DNA from: Natronohydrobacter sp.
GTDB taxonomy: Bacteria; Pseudomonadota; Alphaproteobacteria; Rhodobacterales; Rhodobacteraceae
Direction of reading: 5' to 3'
NCBI GenBank assembly: GCA_007118445.1
Contig: SKRP01000325.1
Coordinates: 1 to 8,018 of the forward strand
Length of the DNA stretch: 8,018 nt
Each line of letters starts with the position of its first letter. Positions within the stretch are counted from its first letter, which is position 1. A model generated the notes under the pieces. That model saw nothing but the letters and a program-made list of their open reading frames with translations, made no database searches and had not been told where the DNA came from. The position numbers were made by a program, and so were the translations under genes. Shown piece by piece: positions 1 through 4,965 of the stretch.

Positions 1-92
1 GCGGTCAGGGCACCGCGTGCCAGATACAGGCAGCCGGCGCGATCGGCATGGGGCACCTTGGCGCTGTCCAGACCGAGCCGCCCCTTGAGCAT
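1..92 (-). CDS. cas1: Cas1 integrase, type I-E, N-terminal fragment (continues past left edge)
   Basis: Only the first 30 codons are in the window, beginning MLKGRLGLDSAKVPHADR. This is the conserved opening of type I-E Cas1, the metal-dependent integrase that, with Cas2, inserts new spacers at the leader end of the CRISPR array. The catalytic domain lies outside, so active-site residues cannot be checked. I chose the ATG at 92-90 because a good Shine-Dalgarno (GTGAGG) sits about 6 nt upstream and overlaps the cas6 stop codon, and because the family start lies exactly here. It is the sixth gene of the Cascade operon, 7 bp after cas6, so it is probably made by reinitiation or coupling. cas2 and the array are expected further left. 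Identification rests on N-terminal sequence plus gene order. Confidence 0.88.
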   Translation of the reverse strand, partial: MLKGRLGLDSAKVPHADRAGCLYLARGALT

Positions 93-101
93 CGCCGCCT
101 C
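93..101 (-). promoter_or_regulatory. Ribosome binding site of cas1
   Basis: GTGAGG, shared with the cas6 stop codon (TGA), lies about 6 nt before the cas1 ATG at 92. It fixes the cas1 start and suggests that ribosomes finishing cas6 can restart at cas1. Confidence 0.6.
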
Positions 102-837
102 ACCCGCGCCGCTGCGGCGGGCGCAACAACAGCATACCGTAGCCATAGGCACGATGGCGACCGACGCCACGGGCGAGCAGTTGCGCAAACGCAGCCGGGT
201 CCTTCACCGCCAAGGTGCCGTGGATCGTGGCATCGGGACCCTCGATCGCCCGCCCTCCGCGCAGAACACGGCTGCGGCGAAAGGCGGCAAGGCGCGTAGT
301 GGCATGTTCCACGTTGGCAGCGGCGCCGAGACGGGCGTCCAGCCAGTCAAGATAGACCATCTCGCGCTTGCGGGTCTCGCCTTCACCCAGCGCCTGCGGC
401 AGGAAGGCATCCACCTCAGCACCCTTGCGAAAATTGCCGCCCGCACTCTCGATGGCGCGCAGCAGGCGCACAACCGGGCGAGTCCGTAGATCGAACCCGA
501 GGCGCAGCCCTTTGCGCCAAGTATCAGTCGGGCGCGGGCAAGAGCGCAGGTGATCGAGCACGAGCACGTGCTGCGCTGCAGGGGTGATAGCCGCGCGGGC
601 CTGAACGCGTAGCATCTCCGCATCCTGCACCGCGTAGCCATAAAGCGTTCCCTGCCGGGCGCGGGGCGCGACCATCAGGCGGAAGGGTTGCAGTATGCCT
701 GGACCGAAGGTCTCGGTCAAAAGATGGTGCAGCGCCAATCCTTCGTCAAACGGTCCTTGCCCGGAAAAATCGCGCGTGGCCGCCCATTGGTGAAGGTGCT
801 TGATCGCCAAAGGGATTTCCACCAGATGCAGGTTCAT
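100..837 (-). CDS. cas6e: Cas6e/CasE/Cse3 crRNA endoribonuclease of type I-E Cascade
   Basis: A 245-residue protein of normal Cas6e length. Cas6e cuts the precursor crRNA at the 3' base of each repeat hairpin and stays bound to the 3' stem-loop as the head of Cascade. Seen in the sequence: a beta-strand opening (MNLHLVEIPL), His37-His38 in GLALHHLL in the region where the family carries its catalytic histidine (I cannot say which one is catalytic), and the C-terminal glycine-rich RAMP loop GVGRHRAYGYGM at residues 224-235 followed by LLLRP. Its start overlaps the cas5 stop by 4 bp (ATGA), with a GAAGGG about 9 nt upstream. In this locus it would also be the enzyme that processes the mini-CRISPR proposed upstream of cse1, which contains repeat-like hairpins. 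The family call is firm; the catalytic residue assignment is inference. Confidence 0.95.
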   Translation of the reverse strand: MNLHLVEIPLAIKHLHQWAATRDFSGQGPFDEGLALHHLLTETFGPGILQPFRLMVAPRARQGTLYGYAVQDAEMLRVQARAAITPAAQHVLVLDHLRSCPRPTDTWRKGLRLGFDLRTRPVVRLLRAIESAGGNFRKGAEVDAFLPQALGEGETRKREMVYLDWLDARLGAAANVEHATTRLAAFRRSRVLRGGRAIEGPDATIHGTLAVKDPAAFAQLLARGVGRHRAYGYGMLLLRPPQRRG

Positions 838-1514
838 GGTAATTCGCCCTTCACGACGATGCGGGTCCCGCCATGCAGGCCACTGCGCCAGTTGCGCAGA
901 TCAGCTAGTTCCTGCCGATGTGCAGGCGCATGATCGGCGTCCCCATCATCGGCGGGCCAAAGGGCCGGGCCACTGATGCCGAGTGAGGCGAGAGCGGCGC
1001 GCGCGGTTTCGCCCTCCAGCCAACCAGCGAGGATCGGAATGGCGGGCAGGCAGGGTTTCCGCCCGATGAACAGAGGTCGCGCTGGCCGGTCGAGCGCTGC
1101 CGCCAGATCGTCGAGCGTGGGCCCGCCAACGGGGCGAAGGCGCAGCGCCACCCGGCAGTCGTGATCCGCGATATAGTCGCGGCGGCGGCGGTGCGGACTG
1201 TCATAGGTCGCTCCCGCTCGGCCTTCGGGCTCACCCCAAGTGGTCCAGCCGCGGTCGTTCTTTTCCAACTTGGCGTTCTGGATGTCGGTCAACAGCTGCC
1301 CTTGCTGAGCTGTCAGCGCACCGAAAACCAGCCGGTCCTGCAGCGCCTGATGCTGCTCGGAATCCTCGCGCCGCCAGCCCAGTGCATTAGCCAGAAGCCC
1401 GGTCAGCATAGAGGCCGAGGGGAAATCGCGCGTCGGCCCGACATGGTCGATGGCCAAGCCGCCGAATGCCAGCAGCGGCCCGGCAAGGCGCAGGTGGAGC
1501 CAGCGATGGGTCAT
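834..1514 (-). CDS. cas5e: Cas5e/CasD subunit of type I-E Cascade
   Basis: A 226-residue Cas5, the Cascade subunit that caps the 5' end of the crRNA and holds its 8-nt repeat-derived handle. Evidence is the typical N-terminus LHLRLAGPLLAFGG (residues 6-19), then DHVGPTRDFPSASMLTGLLANALGW (residues 23-47, given as positions of the family's PTRxFPSxSxLxGLLAxALG pattern), RRRDYIADHD around 110-119, and PLFIGRKPCLP at 147-157. No clear Shine-Dalgarno precedes the ATG, but the start overlaps the cas7 stop by 4 bp (ATGA, 1511-1514), which argues for translational coupling. The first residues align with the family start, so this ATG is preferred. Length and motifs are ordinary and no missing region is apparent. 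Confidence 0.95.
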   Translation of the reverse strand: MTHRWLHLRLAGPLLAFGGLAIDHVGPTRDFPSASMLTGLLANALGWRREDSEQHQALQDRLVFGALTAQQGQLLTDIQNAKLEKNDRGWTTWGEPEGRAGATYDSPHRRRRDYIADHDCRVALRLRPVGGPTLDDLAAALDRPARPLFIGRKPCLPAIPILAGWLEGETARAALASLGISGPALWPADDGDADHAPAHRQELADLRNWRSGLHGGTRIVVKGELP

Positions 1515-2647
1515 GCCGTGCTTGCCGTCAGACTGCCCGGCAGGCCCCGCGCGAATCCGGCTAGATCGGCCAGCGTGCCGGGCTCGGCACCAGGCACCGG
1601 CGTATTGGCCAGCGACATGACCCGCCGGTCCTCCCCTGTGGCATACGCGGTATCGAGCCGGTCCAGATAGTCTGCCAGTGCCGCCACGGCCTGCCCGGTT
1701 TCTGGCGCGCAGGGGATACGGAACGCCTCGGCCAGCGAGCGCGGTTGGCGGTCACCAGCTTCCAGCAGCATCAGCGCGGCGCGGCTGTAAGGCGCGGTCG
1801 AGCCCAGCTTAGCGCCCGGTGAGACTTCAGCAATCAGATGGACCAAGTTGTGCAGCACCGCCCCAGCCAGTTCGGCATCCCCTGCAAGATTGCGCAGGAG
1901 GCCGGGCAGATCGACCACGACATAGCCGTAGAACAGGCCAGAAGTGAGCTCGGTTTCCTGGATGGTGTCGGCGCCAGTGTCCTCCTCGCGGGCCAGATCG
2001 TCGGCGGCGATGAAATAGTCGCTCTCGGCTTCCTCTGCATGGACGGTGAAGGCATGCGCGACATGCACTGGCGCGTCGATATTGGCCTTCGGGTCCGAGG
2101 TGATCATCCGCCCGAACAGCGCGCCGGTCAGGCCCGCTGGGAGCTTCGCACCCTCGCTCAGAGCTTTGAGATTGCTCTTGTGGGTCTTCTGCCAGTCAGA
2201 GATCAGCTCCTTTGCTGTCTTCGCATCTCCGGCGGCTTCCCCGACCAGCCGCTTAGCCTCATCGCGCAGGTAGGTGATTTCCACTTCACCCAGAAGCAAG
2301 GTCTGGCGCGAGCGGATATCCGTGCCTTTATCGCCATATACGACCTTGAGCATCGCTTCCTTTATCGCCTCAACCACCTTTTCATCGGCAGCGGTCGCCC
2401 AATCGCCGAATACCTTGCGGTCCACCGTTTCGCGCGAGCGGTAGGCCAGATCGGCCCCGCTGATTGTATGCAGCGCGTGCGGATCATCCGCGAGCCGCCA
2501 ATGCCGCTTAAGGCATTGCGAGCTGACGCGAGTGCGCAGCACATTACCATAGGGCAACCGCTTGGCCAGCCCGGCATCGTCGCGATTCAGCAACGCAGCG
2601 GTGTAGGGCGCAAGGAAATGGATCTGCAGAAAACGGGGCTCAGCCAT
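1511..2647 (-). CDS. cas7e: Cas7e/CasC/Cse4 backbone subunit of type I-E Cascade
   Basis: A 378-residue Cas7, the subunit that assembles in about six copies along the spacer part of the crRNA to form the Cascade backbone. The start at 2647 gives the conserved opening FLQIHFLAPYTAALLNRDDAG (residues 6-26), then KRLPYGNVLRTRVSSQCLKRHWR (29-51), the long central insertion, HVAHAFTVHAEEAESDYF (195-212) and SGLFYGYVVVDLPGLLRN (236-253). A longer open frame reaches 2776, but its extra 43 residues have no family character. The ATG at 2647 has AAGGA about 9 nt upstream and overlaps the cse2 stop by 8 bp (ATGGCTGA), so the longer frame was rejected. Located mid-operon between cse2 and cas5. Confidence 0.95.
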   Translation of the reverse strand: MAEPRFLQIHFLAPYTAALLNRDDAGLAKRLPYGNVLRTRVSSQCLKRHWRLADDPHALHTISGADLAYRSRETVDRKVFGDWATAADEKVVEAIKEAMLKVVYGDKGTDIRSRQTLLLGEVEITYLRDEAKRLVGEAAGDAKTAKELISDWQKTHKSNLKALSEGAKLPAGLTGALFGRMITSDPKANIDAPVHVAHAFTVHAEEAESDYFIAADDLAREEDTGADTIQETELTSGLFYGYVVVDLPGLLRNLAGDAELAGAVLHNLVHLIAEVSPGAKLGSTAPYSRAALMLLEAGDRQPRSLAEAFRIPCAPETGQAVAALADYLDRLDTAYATGEDRRVMSLANTPVPGAEPGTLADLAGFARGLPGSLTASTA

Positions 2648-3173
2648 GGGAGTGTTCCTTTTCGTCTTTATGCTCCTGCCGGTCGAGCCGACTGTAATAG
2701 TCGCGCGCCAGATTGCCACTGTCCTCGCGCAGCACCACCCAGGCCAGATCGGCCACATCCAGCTTCGGCCGAGCACGGGCGATCATGCGAATCGTCCGCT
2801 CCAGCGCATCCAGCCGTGCCTTGCCGCGCGCCGCCAGCAGCCGCGCAAGACGCTGTTCAGAGGCCACCGGTTTTTCCAGCCGAGTCCTAGAATCTCCGCC
2901 ATCAGCCAGCACCGCGCCCAGCCTGCGGCCCGGTTCATGGATCCAGTCACGGGCGTCGCGCGCCGCAGAGGGGGTCAGCAGCGCCAGCATCCGAGTGATG
3001 CGCAGCCATCTGTCCTCGTCATGCGGCATCATGCCAAGCCTTGCGTGGAGGCGCCAAAACAGCGGGCTGCCGCCCGCATCCATCCGCCGCGCATCAGCCC
3101 GCTCGCCGGGACCGGCCGCTGCGATGGCCTTGGCGATGGCGTGCGCGCGTTCTGCTACCTTGCCTTCAGGCAT
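2640..3173 (-). CDS. cse2: Cse2/CasB small subunit of type I-E Cascade
   Basis: A 177-residue, mostly helical protein matching Cse2, which forms the dimer on the Cascade belly that stabilises the crRNA-target R-loop. Family features are the stretch GERADARRMDAGGSPLFWRL (residues 23-42) and a basic helical C-terminal half rich in Arg and Leu (RLARLLAARGKARLDALERTIRMIARARP). The frame stays open to 3254, but the ATG at 3173 is chosen because AGGAGA lies about 6 nt upstream, because the upstream 27 residues are low-complexity Arg/Cys-rich with no family look, and because it gives an 8-bp overlap (ATGCCTGA) with the cse1 stop that mirrors the cse2-cas7 junction. Cse2 is poorly conserved in general, so the call leans on gene order as well as sequence. 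Confidence 0.92.
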   Translation of the reverse strand: MPEGKVAERAHAIAKAIAAAGPGERADARRMDAGGSPLFWRLHARLGMMPHDEDRWLRITRMLALLTPSAARDARDWIHEPGRRLGAVLADGGDSRTRLEKPVASEQRLARLLAARGKARLDALERTIRMIARARPKLDVADLAWVVLREDSGNLARDYYSRLDRQEHKDEKEHSHG

Positions 3174-4683
3174 CTTGCGTCTCCTTCTCGCCGACCTTTC
3201 CGATCGCCCTGTGCAGACCTGCGCGCAGCGTCCGGCGGCCGCGCAACTCGGCACGCGGACGCATCAGACGAGCGCAGGGGATTGCTGGCAGCGCACGCTC
3301 GAATTCTGTCTCGGCCGCCTCGCACAATTCGTTGATGAAAGTCCGGCGCGCTTCGGTTCGCGCAACCCGCCCCTCGGCCTGCAGTTGCTCCCAGAGCGCG
3401 GGGAAGAAGCGTTGGTCGACAAATCGTTGAAACGCATCACGTGCCGGTGCGGCCCGCGCATAGTCTTCTTTGCCGCGCTTTTCGTATTCTCCCTGCGCGG
3501 CAACCAGCGCCAGTGCGCCGCGTAGCGTGTCGGTGACAGCCTTCACATCCTCCAGCATGGTTTCGCCCAGCTCCTCAGCCTTCGGCCCGAAGAACTGCTT
3601 CAACACCCTTTTGGGAACCGGCACGACGCGCGAGCGAAACCCATCAGTCTTGGAATTGCCGCGCGAGAAAGCCTCGGCAACAAACGCCATGGGCTGGAAA
3701 GTTTCGTCCGGGCCGGGTTCGGCCAGATAGGGACGCGTCCAGTCGCCGTAGAGCAACTTGAACAGCATGGCATAGGTGAAATCCTGCTCACCCAGCGTCA
3801 GGGTCTTTGCCGAGCTGCCTTCCACCATAACGGGTGCCCAGGGCTCAATCTCGCCACTGATCAAGCCTCGCGCCTCTTTTGCTGCGATCCGCGCTGCCTT
3901 GGAGGTGCTTCGCAGGGCCACCAACGCGTTACCATGCGCCACCAGCCGAACGCGGCGGCAGACCTCAATGAACAGTGGATCCAGCCGGTCGAGCGATAGC
4001 GATCGCCCCTCTGGCCAAGGTTCCGGCCAGACCAGCGCGATGCCGCTCAGACCGCTGCGCCGGTCCAGCAGGCGCCGCACATCGCGCCCCCACCAGCGTG
4101 ACGGGTTGATCGGGGCCGCCGCATCGTCGAGCGGGGCCAGCGTGAGCATCGGGCGCGAGGACGAGCCGCCATTCATCCGCGCGATGCCGTGATTGCCTGC
4201 CCCGCCGTAACCCTCCATGGTCTGCAGGCTGACCAGCGCGAAGACCCAATCCTGCGGCGCGGCCTGCCGGGCGATGCGGGCCTTGAGGTCGTGATTGCGC
4301 GAGGTGATGACCATGTCCAGCGCGTCAGGCGTGGCCACGTCGGACCAGTTGAGGCCATCGGGCGCGGGCGGTTGCAGGAAGGCGGGCTTGCTGCGGCCGG
4401 GCACCACCAGATGCCAGGGCGCGTCATCGGGATGATCCGGGGTGAGCGCGCGCAGGGCGGAGGCCCAGACCGCTTCATCCTCGGGCAGATCGCGCGTGAC
4501 CATTGCATCCAGCGCCAGCGTGGCAAGCTGGACCAGGAACATATGCCAGGCCGGGCGCTGATGCGGGCGCAGGGCGGGAAAAGCAGCCACTTCGCCCCGC
4601 GCCATCGCCGCCAACAGCGTCGGCAGGCTGTGCCAGCCCGCATCGGACCGGATCAGCGGTTCGGTAAGCAGGTTGTTCTTCAT
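3166..4683 (-). CDS. cse1: Cse1/CasA large subunit of type I-E Cascade
   Basis: A 505-residue protein, close to the E. coli CasA length. Cse1 reads the PAM, opens the target DNA and recruits Cas3. Recognisable stretches are the opening NNLLTEPLIRSDAGWHSLPTL (3-23), ALRPHQRPAWHMFLVQLATLAL (37-58), DMVITSRNHDLKARI (123-137) and the glycine-rich loop QTMEGYGGAGNHGIARMNGG (154-173), which lies where the family contacts the PAM and handle. No zinc-binding cysteine cluster is visible. It is the first gene of the Cascade operon. Its ATG is preceded by 8 nt and then the repeat-like hairpin psiR2, whose G-run (4691-4695) is the only Shine-Dalgarno-like element and would be buried in the stem. The same ATG overlaps the stop of a 62-codon upstream frame (TAATG). 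Expression is probably controlled by the promoter at 4937-4965 and the guide described separately. Confidence 0.95.
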   Translation of the reverse strand: MKNNLLTEPLIRSDAGWHSLPTLLAAMARGEVAAFPALRPHQRPAWHMFLVQLATLALDAMVTRDLPEDEAVWASALRALTPDHPDDAPWHLVVPGRSKPAFLQPPAPDGLNWSDVATPDALDMVITSRNHDLKARIARQAAPQDWVFALVSLQTMEGYGGAGNHGIARMNGGSSSRPMLTLAPLDDAAAPINPSRWWGRDVRRLLDRRSGLSGIALVWPEPWPEGRSLSLDRLDPLFIEVCRRVRLVAHGNALVALRSTSKAARIAAKEARGLISGEIEPWAPVMVEGSSAKTLTLGEQDFTYAMLFKLLYGDWTRPYLAEPGPDETFQPMAFVAEAFSRGNSKTDGFRSRVVPVPKRVLKQFFGPKAEELGETMLEDVKAVTDTLRGALALVAAQGEYEKRGKEDYARAAPARDAFQRFVDQRFFPALWEQLQAEGRVARTEARRTFINELCEAAETEFERALPAIPCARLMRPRAELRGRRTLRAGLHRAIGKVGEKETQDA

Positions 4684-4684
4684 T

Positions 4685-4713
4685 ATGGAGCCCCCAAGCG
4701 GTTTGGGGAATCG
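4685..4713 (-). repeat. psiR2: second, more degenerate repeat-like hairpin abutting cse1
   Basis: Begins CGATTCCCC, comparable with GAGTTCCCC of a canonical I-E repeat, and folds as CCCCAA/TTGGGG with a 5-nt loop (ACCGC), one base longer than usual. Two stem pairs have changed (GC/GC to AA/TT) while staying paired. The handle part is lost (GCTCCATA), which is tolerable because a downstream repeat contributes only its 3' hairpin to the RNA. It starts exactly 32 nt after psiR1. It overlaps the region in front of the cse1 ATG and contains the only G-rich ribosome-binding candidate. Confidence 0.65.
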
Positions 4714-4745
4714 TTGGGCACCTGGTCCCTTGATTCGGACAAGTA

Positions 4746-4774
4746 GGGCCTATTCCCGCTGTTGCGGGAGTTTT
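4746..4774 (-). repeat. psiR1: degenerate type I-E CRISPR repeat
   Basis: By eye, 18 of 29 positions equal the E. coli I-E repeat. The perfect 6-bp stem TCCCGC/GCGGGA closes a 4-nt loop (AACA; E. coli GCCA), so stem and loop lengths are those of a true repeat. The 5' handle region reads ATAGGCCC against ATAAACCG. The outer stem pair has changed from C-G to T-A with pairing kept, a compensatory change. The first five bases (AAAAC) do not match. The organism's own repeat is not in the window, so identity to it is unknown. Confidence 0.78.
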
Positions 4775-4897
4775 CGATACTCCAGCCGGATGCTAGGATT
4801 GCGCGAACCCTGCGAGAGATCGTCTGCCGGACGAACTCGGCACCAACTTCGATCTTTAGACTCCAGCGCATGGATCCCTCGTGCTCTCGAATAAATA

Positions 4898-4932
4898 TTT
4901 AAGAAAAACAGTGGGCCTTCGGATAAGTAGTT
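4898..4932 (-). promoter_or_regulatory. Predicted Cascade-guide target (operator) at the cas promoter
   Basis: On the minus strand AAC (4932-4930) is followed by TACTTATCCGAA (4929-4918), matching guide positions 1-5 and 7-12 of the putative creR; only position 6 differs. AAC would be an AA-type PAM on the correct side; whether this Cse1 accepts it is unknown. Bases 13-32 of the implied protospacer (4917-4898) show no match, so only the seed end would pair. That suits DNA binding but not full R-loop formation or Cas3 activation. The site starts at the predicted transcription start of the promoter at 4937-4965, where a bound Cascade would obstruct RNA polymerase. Confidence 0.75.
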
Positions 4933-4936
4933 AGAA

Positions 4937-4965
4937 ATTTTGGGCGCTCGCAGCGTTTTTGTCAA
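4937..4965 (-). promoter_or_regulatory. Predicted sigma-70-type promoter for the Cascade operon
   Basis: On the minus strand a perfect TTGACA -35 (4965-4960) is separated by 17 nt from CAAAAT (4942-4937), a 4/6 match to the -10 consensus. The start site would fall near 4930, giving a leader of about 250 nt before cse1. The -35 overlaps the cas3 stop codon (TGA within TTGACA). The surroundings are clearly AT-richer than the coding DNA. A second AT-rich stretch (around 4890-4905, TTAAATATTTAT) could supply an alternative -10 but has no good -35. Confidence 0.6.

Larger units (their letters stand above)
4685..4774 (-). ncRNA. creR: Putative CreR-type cas-regulating mini-CRISPR RNA (repeat-like / 32-nt guide / repeat-like)
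   Basis: Seen directly: a degenerate I-E repeat (4746-4774), exactly 32 nt (4714-4745), and a second repeat-like hairpin (4685-4713), all oriented like the cas genes. 32 nt is the standard I-E spacer length. The first 12 guide bases, TACTTGTCCGAA, match TACTTATCCGAA at 4918-4929 except at position 6, which is flipped out in I-E Cascade and does not pair. Known: in several CRISPR subtypes, stand-alone RNAs with degenerate repeats (CreR, and CreA of the CreTA modules) guide Cascade by short seed pairing to a promoter, repressing it without cleavage. Inferred: this RNA is made from the cas leader transcript, processed by Cas6e, and directs Cascade to repress the Cascade operon. No separate promoter or terminator was found for it. 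The alternative is coincidental hairpins in the 5' leader, which the spacing and target match make unlikely. Confidence 0.8.

Noticed and set aside
2648..2776. N-terminal extension of the cas7 frame up to 2776.
   Set aside because: It overlaps cse2 by over 130 bp, has no Cas7 character, and the ATG at 2647 has a good ribosome site and the family N-terminus.
1838..2890. Long plus-strand open frame of about 350 codons opposite cas7 and cse2.
   Set aside because: It is an antisense shadow of high-GC coding DNA; the product has no recognisable domain and the minus-strand genes are certain.
3174..3254. N-terminal extension of the cse2 frame up to 3254.
   Set aside because: The 27 extra residues are Arg/Cys-rich, overlap the end of cse1, and have no family match; ATG 3173 has AGGAGA upstream.
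4751..4780. On the plus strand the hairpin at 4754-4769 is followed by GTTTTCG and looks like a rho-independent terminator.
   Set aside because: The T-run is short and interrupted, there is no plus-strand gene to terminate, and the same hairpin is better explained as the minus-strand repeat-like psiR1.
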